Below are positions 34,649 to 41,994 of a stretch of 64,000 nucleotides of DNA, piece after piece (the stretch's first letter is position 1; the number at the start of each line of letters is the position of its first letter). The DNA is from JACJXW01 sp964418125. Lineage in GTDB: Bacteria > Bacteroidota > Bacteroidia > Chitinophagales > Saprospiraceae. The notes below the pieces were generated by a model, which worked only from the letters and a program-made list of their open reading frames with translations, did no database searches and was not told the DNA's origin. A program made the translations under genes and the position numbers. The stretch covers positions 1-64,000 of the forward strand of contig CAYQKY010000023.1 in NCBI GenBank assembly GCA_964418125.1, given 5' to 3'.

Positions 34649-37600
34649 ATGAAAACCTTCAAAGGATACCTGCTGATCATCGGCGTTCTACTGCTTCATT
34701 CCTGCGCCGACTACAACCTGCATTACTCCCGCCAGGCTCAGGGCTGGGAGTCCAATACCCCCGATCCGGAACTGAAAGTGGAACATTCCGTCTTCCTCGT
34801 CGGCGACGCCGGCGGGCTGGTCTATGATACGACGTCCCCCGCCCTTATCCTGCTGGGCGAAAAGCTCCGGCAGGCCGGCAAGAATAGCGCTGTCGTTTAC
34901 CTCGGTGACAACATCTACCCCAACGGCATGGCCCCCAAAGACGGCCCGGACCGCGCCGCCGACGAAGCCCGCCTGAAGGCCCAGCTCGATGTCCTTAAAG
35001 GATACAAAGGAAAGGTGTTCTTCATCGCCGGCAACCACGACTGGTACGAGTATGGCATCGACGGGCTGGACCGCGAAAAGAAATTCATCGAAAAATACCT
35101 GGACAGGGAAGACGTTTTCCTGCCCGAGCCCGGCTGCGGAGACCCGGAAGAGGTGGAACTGACGGACAACCTGACGCTGATCCTGATCGACTCCCAGTGG
35201 TACCTCGAAGACTGGGACGGCCACAGCGAGATCAACGACGGCTGCGAGGTGAAGAGCCGCGATGTGTTCCAGACTTACGTCGAGGAGGCCATCAAGGGCA
35301 ACCGCCATAAGAACATGGTCATCGCTATCCACCATCCCCCCTATACCAACGGGCCTCACGGCGGTGATTTCACCCTCAAACAACACCTGTTCCCTCTGAC
35401 GGATATTAACGACAACCTCTGGATACCCCTCCCTGTGCTGGGCTCCGTAGTGCAATTCCTGCGCGGAACGGTCGGCCACCCGCAGGACGCCAGCCACCCC
35501 AAGTACCGGGAAGTGTCCAATATCGTCATCAATGCCGCCCGTAAGAACGGCAGCTTTTTCATCGCCTCCGGCCATGAGCACAACCTGCAGTATATTGAAA
35601 AAGACGAGCAGTTCTTCATCGTCAGTGGCGCCGGTAGTAAGAAAAGCCCCTCCCGGCTGGGAGACGGAACGGAATTCGCCTACGGCCACCGCGGATTTGC
35701 CCAACTGGACTTTTACGAAGACGGTTCGGCCTGGATACAGTACTGGATACCGGAAGGGGATGGCAGCCGGGGCCGGATGGTTTACCGCAAGAAAGTAAAG
35801 GGGCCTTTACCCGATATTGTGGAGGAGGCCCCCCGGGATTTTCCTCCCATCCCCGACACTGTGGAAGTACCCCTCAGCCGGGAAGATTTCAACCGGGGTA
35901 AACTGTGGGATTTTTTCTGGGGCAAACACTACCGTGACGTTTACAATGCGGTGGTAAAGGCGCCCACCCTGAAGCTCGATGAGTTTAAGGGGGGGGTGAA
36001 ACCCGTGAAACGGGGCGGAGGTTACCAGACCAACTCTCTGCGCCTGGAAACCAGAGACGGCAAGGAATACGTCGTCCGTTCCATCGACAAAGACCCGTCC
36101 CGCACCCTGGGCTACCCCTTCAACGAGTCTTTTGTTACAGAGGTGGTCAAAGACAACTTCAGCGCTTCCCACCCCTTGTCCGCCATCCCCGCCGCCCGGC
36201 TGGCCGATGCGGTGGGCATTTATTACACCGACCCGAAGCTGGTTTACCTGCCCGCCCAGGAAGCCCTGGGTATTTACAACGACGAATTTGCCGGCGCCCT
36301 CTATCTGCTCGAAGAGCGCCCCGATGATGATGTATGGGAAGACACGCCTCAGTTCGGCAACTCCAGGGAGATCCTCTCCACTTCCGATATGCTGGAAGAG
36401 GTGCTGGGCGAGCACGACCGCCTGGTCGACTACCGCTGGGTAGTGCGCTCCCGCCTCTTCGATGTGCTGATCGGCGACTGGGACCGCCACGACGACCAGT
36501 GGCGCTGGGCCGAGATCGACGAAGGAAAAAATGAGTTCTACCGCCCCATTCCCCGCGACCGCGACCAGGCCTTCTGCAAGTACGACGGCCTGCTGCTCGG
36601 CATCGCCCGGGGCACCGCCCCTGACGTCAAGAAACTGATGGTCTTCAAAGAAGACACCAAGCGAATTCAGTGGCTGGTCTATAATGCCCGCCATTTTGAC
36701 CGCAGCTTTCTCCCCGGCGCCGACTGGAGCACCTGGGAAGAAGAAGTGCGCCGCATTCAGGCCGCCGTGACCGACGAACGCATCGAGGCCGCTGTAAAGG
36801 AAAGCTGGCCTCCTGCCGTTTATTCCCTCAACGGCCAGGAGGTGATCCGCAAATTAAAAGCCCGCCGGGACAACCTCATGGAGATGGCTCGCGAATATTA
36901 CCTTTATATCTCTAAAGAAGTGGAAGTGGTGGGCACTTCCAAAAAGGACCTCTTCACCATTGAGCGCCTGCCCGGCGGGCAAACCCGCATCCGGGTATAT
37001 GATACCAACAGCAAGGGCGAGAAGGAGGCTCTCTTTTTCGGCCGTACTTTCGATTATGATGAAACCAACCAGATCCTGATTTACGGCCTGGATGATGATG
37101 ACATTTTCGAAGTTACCGGCAAGGCCGAAAAGTCCATCCTGATCCGGATAATCGGCGGGCTGGGGGAAGATACTTTTACGGATGAGTCGGTGATCGAACA
37201 CGGCGGCAGGCGTGTCATCTTTTACGATACCAAAAAAGAAGACAATAAAATAAAGATAGGAGAGGAATCGGTGGTGAAGTACAAGAAAGACCCCAGATAT
37301 AATACCTACAACCGCCGTACCATCGACCACAGCTTTAATTATTCCAGCATTCTGCCTTCGGCCGGCTTTAATCCTGACGACGGGCCGCTGCTGGGGCTGT
37401 TCGGGCAATATACTGCCTATGGCTTCAAGAAATCTCCCTATGCCTCACAGCACAACCTGAGGATAAATTATGCGCTGGCTACCGGAGGTTTCGTAGCCGA
37501 TTATACTAGTGAGTTCATTGACCTGTTCGGAAAGTGGGAGTTTGGCCTGGCGGGAACGGTGCAGACCTCTCTGTATTCCATAAACTACTACGGCCTGGGT

Positions 37601-38404
37601 AATGAAACCATCAATCCGGAAGCCGAGGTCGATGACGGTGGCCTGGACTTTAACCGCGTTCGCCAGCGCCTTTACCGGGCCTCGCCTCTGCTAATGCGCC
37701 GCCTCAACAGCCAGTCGCGTTTCTCCATAGGGCCTACGTATGAATCCATTCGCATAGAGCGTACGGAAGGGCGTTTCATTGATGAAGCCGGCGATGATTT
37801 TTATGAAGGTTTTTTCGATGGCCAGAAATTTCTGGGTGCACAAATGGTGCTCGATTACCGCAACGTCGACAACCCGGCGGTGCCTTCCCGCGGTATCGGC
37901 CTGTTCCTGGATGCCGGGTACAAGCATCAGATAGGAGGGGTAGACAAGAGCTTTCCCTATATTAACGCTTCCTTTACTGCCTACCAGAACCTGGACCGAG
38001 CCCGCAACCTGGTCTTTGCCACCCGGGTGGGCGTGCAACACCGCTTCAATGGACAGTATGAATTTTACCAGGGCGCCATGCTTAGCGGCCCGGGGCCTGA
38101 CGCCAACTTCCGCGGGTTTCGCCGCAACCGCTTCATCGGCACTACAGCCTTCTATCAGAACATAGATCTTCGCCTGAAACTGCTCAGTTCCTCCAACTCC
38201 ACCATTCCCTTCTCTCTGGGTATTACCGCCGGCTTCGACCACGGGCGCGTGTGGCTGGAAGAGGAAGAGTCCGATACCTGGCATTATGCCTACGGCGGAG
38301 GGCTGTGGTTCAGCCCGTTCGATATGTTCGTGCTCAACGCCAGTTTGTTTGTGGGAGATGGCAAATCGAAGCGTATCAACATCACGGGCGCCTTCTTCTT
38401 TTGA
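34649..38404 (+). CDS. Giant lipoprotein: metallophosphoesterase + kinase-like domain + outer-membrane beta-barrel
   Basis: 1251 residues. A lipoprotein signal (Cys19 in LLLHSC) precedes a calcineurin-like phosphoesterase at about 45-380 with all its motifs: VGDAGG (51-56), GDN (86-88), GNHD (128-131), IHHPPY (227-232) and GHEH (308-311). Residues about 455-740 look like an atypical kinase: EYVVRSIDKD (473-482), a catalytic-loop-like GDWDRHDDQW (609-618) and a metal-loop-like PRDRDQAF (635-642), in the style of FAM20 or HipA folds. A beta-rich linker (760-860, with GLDDDDIFEV and GGLGEDTF) leads to a surface-antigen/Omp85-like barrel from about 905 to the final Phe. Tethering at both ends and a periplasmic or surface location are inferred. 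Confidence 0.82.
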   Translation: MKTFKGYLLIIGVLLLHSCADYNLHYSRQAQGWESNTPDPELKVEHSVFLVGDAGGLVYDTTSPALILLGEKLRQAGKNSAVVYLGDNIYPNGMAPKDGPDRAADEARLKAQLDVLKGYKGKVFFIAGNHDWYEYGIDGLDREKKFIEKYLDREDVFLPEPGCGDPEEVELTDNLTLILIDSQWYLEDWDGHSEINDGCEVKSRDVFQTYVEEAIKGNRHKNMVIAIHHPPYTNGPHGGDFTLKQHLFPLTDINDNLWIPLPVLGSVVQFLRGTVGHPQDASHPKYREVSNIVINAARKNGSFFIASGHEHNLQYIEKDEQFFIVSGAGSKKSPSRLGDGTEFAYGHRGFAQLDFYEDGSAWIQYWIPEGDGSRGRMVYRKKVKGPLPDIVEEAPRDFPPIPDTVEVPLSREDFNRGKLWDFFWGKHYRDVYNAVVKAPTLKLDEFKGGVKPVKRGGGYQTNSLRLETRDGKEYVVRSIDKDPSRTLGYPFNESFVTEVVKDNFSASHPLSAIPAARLADAVGIYYTDPKLVYLPAQEALGIYNDEFAGALYLLEERPDDDVWEDTPQFGNSREILSTSDMLEEVLGEHDRLVDYRWVVRSRLFDVLIGDWDRHDDQWRWAEIDEGKNEFYRPIPRDRDQAFCKYDGLLLGIARGTAPDVKKLMVFKEDTKRIQWLVYNARHFDRSFLPGADWSTWEEEVRRIQAAVTDERIEAAVKESWPPAVYSLNGQEVIRKLKARRDNLMEMAREYYLYISKEVEVVGTSKKDLFTIERLPGGQTRIRVYDTNSKGEKEALFFGRTFDYDETNQILIYGLDDDDIFEVTGKAEKSILIRIIGGLGEDTFTDESVIEHGGRRVIFYDTKKEDNKIKIGEESVVKYKKDPRYNTYNRRTIDHSFNYSSILPSAGFNPDDGPLLGLFGQYTAYGFKKSPYASQHNLRINYALATGGFVADYTSEFIDLFGKWEFGLAGTVQTSLYSINYYGLGNETINPEAEVDDGGLDFNRVRQRLYRASPLLMRRLNSQSRFSIGPTYESIRIERTEGRFIDEAGDDFYEGFFDGQKFLGAQMVLDYRNVDNPAVPSRGIGLFLDAGYKHQIGGVDKSFPYINASFTAYQNLDRARNLVFATRVGVQHRFNGQYEFYQGAMLSGPGPDANFRGFRRNRFIGTTAFYQNIDLRLKLLSSSNSTIPFSLGITAGFDHGRVWLEEEESDTWHYAYGGGLWFSPFDMFVLNASLFVGDGKSKRINITGAFFF

Positions 38405-38745
38405 TTTTTTGGGTGCTTTTTTGGGTCAACTGCCAGGGGCAAACCGGCCCAAAAAAGCACCCCAGTAGCCCTGCCTTCCACCGCCTACCGTCTACCGTCT
38501 ACTCCCCCCAAATAACATCCCCTTAACGCTCCTTAGAACTTTTTAACTACCCGCCTTCCCTCTTTAACGTCTCCATAGTTTCGCCAAGCTCTCCGGCGGA
38601 ATATTTTAGTGGCATGTAACGGAACGCTTTCGCATATCCTTTACCCCGGAAAAGGGCGAAGCAGCTCCGCCCCGCCGGGAATGATCCTTCCGGGGCCTTC
38701 CTCAGCGGATCATTCCCGGCGACAGAACCCGTAAAAACGAGAACC
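38405..38745. other. Gene-free region with leader hairpin
   Basis: 341 bp. The start holds a near-repeat of ttttttgggtgcttttttgg with an inverted match aaaaaagcacccc at 38452-38464, which can end the upstream transcript. taccgtc is repeated in tandem at 38486-38502. A possible degraded copy of the palindromic repeat, agtggcatgtaac, lies near 38610. A hairpin follows at 38674-38720. No coding frame. Confidence 0.5.
38674..38720 (+). repeat. 14-bp perfect hairpin in the leader of the lipoprotein gene
   Basis: GCCGGGAATGATCC (38674-38687) and GGATCATTCCCGGC (38707-38720), loop 19 nt, ending 25 bp before the start codon at 38746. Its position would expose or hide the translation start. No T-tract follows, so translational control or mRNA protection is likelier than termination. 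Confidence 0.6.
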
Positions 38746-39942
38746 ATGATCACCTGCAAAAACAATCTACTGGCAACGGCGGCATTTGCGCTGCTTTTTC
38801 TCTTCTCCTCCTGTACATCCCCTCAGAAGCTTGTCGAGTCGGGCAACTACGACCAGGCGGTGTACCTGGCGGTGAAGCGCCTGGCCGGTAAAAAGAACAA
38901 GAAGGACAAATACGTCCTGGCCCTGGAGGAAGCATTCCATAAAGCCAACGAGCGCGATATGCGCCTGGCCGAGCGCCTTAAGCGGGAGGGGCGCCCCGAG
39001 AACTGGGCGAAGATCAACGATGCCTACCGGCGGGTGCGCAACCGGCAGGAGCGCGTCGCCCCCTTACTGCCCCTGATCTCAAAAGAAGGGATCCGGGCCA
39101 ACTTCCGGTTCGTCCGTGTAGATGAGCTCGAATACGAAAGCCGCGAGAAAGCCGCCGGATATTACTACGCCCGCGCTCAGGAATTCCTGGAGGACGCCCG
39201 GCTTGGCGATAAGCTGGCCGCCCGCCGCGCCTACGATGAACTGGACAGGATCAACCAGTACTTCCGGGATTATAAGGATAAATCGGCACTGCAGCAGGCG
39301 GCCCGCCAACTGGGAACGACGCACGTGCTGGTCCGCCTGGAAAACCGGTCCCGCTCCATCCTTCCGGTAACCCTGGAACGGGAGATCCGCCGCATCGGCG
39401 TTGGCGGGCTCAACAGCTTCTGGCAGGCTTACTATACCGAACAGGCGAGGGGGGTGGATTTCGACTACGAAGTGGTGATGAAAATTTCCAACCTGGAAGC
39501 CGGCCCCAACGTGGTCAGGGAGCGCGAATTCGAGGAGGTGAAAGAGATAGAGGATGGCTTTGAATACGTGCTGGACAGCCGCGGCAACGTCATGAAAGAC
39601 TCTCTGGGCAACGACATCAAGGCGCCGAAAAAGGTGCTGATCCGCGCCCGCGTTTTCGAAACCTATCAGACGAAGGTGGCTTCCATCGCCGGCAGGCTGG
39701 AGTTTTACGACCTGCAGACAGGCGACCTCATCGACTCCAAGCCCATGGCCGCCGATGCCGTTTTCGAGAACTATGCCTCCACCTTCCGGGGCGATAAGCG
39801 TGCGCTTAGCGAAGAGGCCTGCCGCTACCTCGGCAACCGCCCCCAGCCTTTCCCCTCCGACGAGGCCTTGCTGATGACGGCTATGGAGCAGCTCAAGCCG
39901 GTGATCAAGAGCCGGATCGCGGAGACGAGGAAGTTGATATGA
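38746..39942 (+). CDS. Hypothetical lipoprotein, helical N-terminal part
   Basis: 398 residues that I do not recognise. Lipobox LFSSC (Cys23). Residues about 28-110 look like TPR helices (SGNYDQAVYLAVKRLAGKKNKKDKYV and ALEEAFHKANERDMRLAERL). The middle contains LGTTHVLVRLENRS and DFDYEVVMKISNLEAG, suggesting a beta domain, and the C-terminal part has RARVFETYQTK and AGRLEFYDLQTGDLI. Probably a periplasmic, outer-membrane-anchored protein. No enzyme motif. It stands alone. Confidence 0.75.
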   Translation: MITCKNNLLATAAFALLFLFSSCTSPQKLVESGNYDQAVYLAVKRLAGKKNKKDKYVLALEEAFHKANERDMRLAERLKREGRPENWAKINDAYRRVRNRQERVAPLLPLISKEGIRANFRFVRVDELEYESREKAAGYYYARAQEFLEDARLGDKLAARRAYDELDRINQYFRDYKDKSALQQAARQLGTTHVLVRLENRSRSILPVTLEREIRRIGVGGLNSFWQAYYTEQARGVDFDYEVVMKISNLEAGPNVVREREFEEVKEIEDGFEYVLDSRGNVMKDSLGNDIKAPKKVLIRARVFETYQTKVASIAGRLEFYDLQTGDLIDSKPMAADAVFENYASTFRGDKRALSEEACRYLGNRPQPFPSDEALLMTAMEQLKPVIKSRIAETRKLI

Positions 39943-40158
39943 ATCAGCGGCTCGGGCATTTGATATAGCAAAAAACCGGCGGCAGGATGCCTGTGCTATC
40001 TCTATAGGGACGGGCCATCCTGCGCTCAGGGATCAGAAAGCGAAAAGTGGCCTTTTACAGCTCAAAGGCTTGCCAATTCCTGCTATTCCGGAAGTGATAA
40101 ATGTCACATTAGGAATTTACTTTCTTTTCTTGTTTGACAGCCTTTCTCCGAAAGACAC

Positions 40159-40196
40159 AATGATAAAAATCATTTTTTAAAATGATTTTTATCATT
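40159..40196. repeat. 38-bp near-perfect AT palindrome
   Basis: Arms of 18 bp (40159-40176 and 40179-40196) around TT, reading AATGATAAAAATCATTTT and its complement. The inner ATGATAAAAATCAT is itself nearly symmetrical. It could be an operator or a cruciform site; it lies about 435 bp before the next start codon. Confidence 0.65.
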
Positions 40197-40528
40197 CCCG
40201 TTTTTTGAATAATTATTGTAAAATTTTCTTCCCGAAAGACTTGTTTTCTCAGATATTGTTTTTGTCCCCCCCCTGGAAAATTAACCTGAAATTGGGTTTC
40301 AAGATAAGGGTGAGAAAGCCCGGGCGAGTTCAAAGATCCCCGTGCCTGAAAAATGATCCACCATTGTCAAATAGGTATTAAGCTCTGGATTCAGAGTGTT
40401 TCCTGTCGCAAAAAAGCATGCTCTTGCCAGAAGTGTGGCAAAAAAAATCGTATTCTGAGCTCAATCGCTTTTCTTCCTAAAGCTCTATCCACCTTTCAAT
40501 TATACACAATTGGTCTAATTTTTAAAGG

Positions 40529-40613
40529 CCCCTTCCCACATGGAAAGTTTTCAAACTTGCTTTTCCTGCCACATAGCAGTTAATGGCCTGCCATGTGGAA
40601 AGGGGTGTTTTTT
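40529..40613 (+). promoter_or_regulatory. Attenuator-like leader hairpin
   Basis: CCCCTTCCCACATGG (40529-40543) pairs with CCATGTGGAAAGGGG (40591-40605), 14 of 15, followed by a run of six T ending 20 bp before the start codon at 40633. The loop contains CTGCCACATAGCAG, a small hairpin whose CCACAT can compete with the left arm for ATGTGG. This is the layout of a transcription attenuator. Alternatively it ends an unseen upstream RNA. Confidence 0.5.
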
Positions 40614-40632
40614 AACCTCAAAGTTTGACATC

Positions 40633-41790
40633 ATGAAAACAGCATTGAGATTGACCCTTCTTATGGGAGTATTCCTGTTTTGGACAGGATGCGAAAAAGA
40701 TGCGATCCTGGATGACGAACAGTCCGAAGTGCCTCAGTATGAGGCACGTAAGCCAGGCGCAGGAGTCAACAACCTTTCCTTCCCGGTCATCTGGGCGGAG
40801 GGCATACCCAAAGCTTTACCCGGAACCCAGGGTATGGCCCCGGTACTGAATGGCGAATGGTGGTACTGGTGGGGGGATCCCCTCCCGGATGGAACGCTTC
40901 AGGCCTGCCGGCCTGACGCCGATAATGAACCCCTTTGTGATAATGGCGATTCTCCCGGAGACGGATGGGTAAAGGCCTATGTTCAGAAGGACGAATTTAA
41001 TGTCTGGCAGGCAGGGGCCATCAACGGCCCTTCTGGCGGCGTATATGTGGACCAGATCGACTGGGGCGACAACCTCGAATCTGTCGACTGGTATACCCGG
41101 TCACAGGTTCGCACAGAAGTCGTTCTCTATAAAAATGTTTCTCCGTCTATGCTGGAGTATCAAATGCGGCACATCAAGGGGTGGGGCACCGACGAGGTCC
41201 ACGGCCTTGCCGTCAAAGGCCCTCAGGCCCTTGAAGGCTCCGGCCTGCAGGCGACCGTCTATTCTCCCTGTGCCCGCCTGACGATACAGAGGCTACGGGT
41301 AGACAGGGACGACCCCCAGGTGGGCGCTCTGGTTTGGGATCCCATTAACAAGTACTGGACAGAACCTTCCGGAAGCACGGCGGATCTGATCAATGCGCCA
41401 TTGTTTAACCTGGCAGCATGGCAATCCCAAGATGGCCCGGGCTACTACAACGCCGAGATCAACGTCAAGGGGAAGGTCATCTACGGTTACACCTGGAACG
41501 TCAGAAGGTTGAATGAGGGGGCGGGCGATTACCGCATCACCTTTAGCCTTTCCACCGATTTTGGCGGACCTGCGAACAAAACTTTCCTCGACAATGCCCA
41601 GATCATCGGGTCTGCCGAAGGCGTTGTGGTTGTCACCAGCGAACCGGGAGGCGGGGGAGTCCCCGTCCTCCGCAAAGACTTGAACCTGACCTACATTGAC
41701 ATCAGGATCGCCGAGCGTTCCGGCGGCGGCGGCCCCGGCGGCGGCGGCCCCGGCGGTAACGGCGGTAACGGTGGTAACGGTGGCCATTAA
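40633..41790 (+). CDS. Lipoprotein with glycine-rich C-terminal tail, unknown function
   Basis: 385 residues from the ATG at 40633, which gives the lipobox FWTGC (Cys20); an open extension upstream runs into the leader hairpin. The body is rich in Trp and Asp (GEWWYWWGDPLPDG, YVDQIDWGDNLESVDWY) with several Gly-Asn turns, so a beta-sandwich binding domain is plausible. The last 23 residues are almost pure Gly with Pro and Asn (SGGGGPGGGGPGG then NGGNGGNGGH). I do not recognise a family. It converges on the STN receptor of the sigma/anti-sigma cassette. Confidence 0.75.
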   Translation: MKTALRLTLLMGVFLFWTGCEKDAILDDEQSEVPQYEARKPGAGVNNLSFPVIWAEGIPKALPGTQGMAPVLNGEWWYWWGDPLPDGTLQACRPDADNEPLCDNGDSPGDGWVKAYVQKDEFNVWQAGAINGPSGGVYVDQIDWGDNLESVDWYTRSQVRTEVVLYKNVSPSMLEYQMRHIKGWGTDEVHGLAVKGPQALEGSGLQATVYSPCARLTIQRLRVDRDDPQVGALVWDPINKYWTEPSGSTADLINAPLFNLAAWQSQDGPGYYNAEINVKGKVIYGYTWNVRRLNEGAGDYRITFSLSTDFGGPANKTFLDNAQIIGSAEGVVVVTSEPGGGGVPVLRKDLNLTYIDIRIAERSGGGGPGGGGPGGNGGNGGNGGH

Positions 41791-41848
41791 CCAGCCGCTT
41801 AAATTTTAAGTGCTCATCAGAAGCAATTGAAAGGTGTTTTTTTGATAC

Positions 41849-41905
41849 CCTGCAGGTTGTGCCTTCTCTTTTACCCATAAGAAACCGGCACACCCTGCAG
41901 GTTTT
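41849..41905 (+). terminator. Terminator after the glycine-rich lipoprotein
   Basis: CCTGCAGGTTGTGCC (41849-41863) and GGCACACCCTGCAGG (41887-41901), 14 of 15 paired, followed by TTTT. Placed between convergent genes. Confidence 0.65.
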
Positions 41906-41994
41906 GACCGGCCCTTTCCGGCTCCTCAGACTACGGTACGCCCCAACAAGCCTGGTTGGGGTAAATTATTCCATTTATTCTTCATATTTTTCTA

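Larger units (their letters stand above)
39943..40632. other. 690-bp gene-free region rich in palindromes
   Basis: The longest gene-free stretch in the window. Contents: a degenerate repeat copy (GACGGGCCA at 40010-40018 and AGTGGCC near 40045, with an insertion in the loop); a 38-bp AT-rich palindrome at 40159-40196; an AT-rich stretch with a possible TAATTTTT promoter box near 40516; and the attenuator-like hairpin at 40529-40613. A 76-codon open frame (40353-40583) overlaps the hairpin and shows no domain or codon bias. Confidence 0.55.

Noticed and set aside
40353..40583. A 76-codon frame in the 690-bp gap
   Set aside because: It runs into the leader hairpin, has no domain or signal peptide and is AT-rich unlike real genes here. 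A small peptide cannot be fully excluded.
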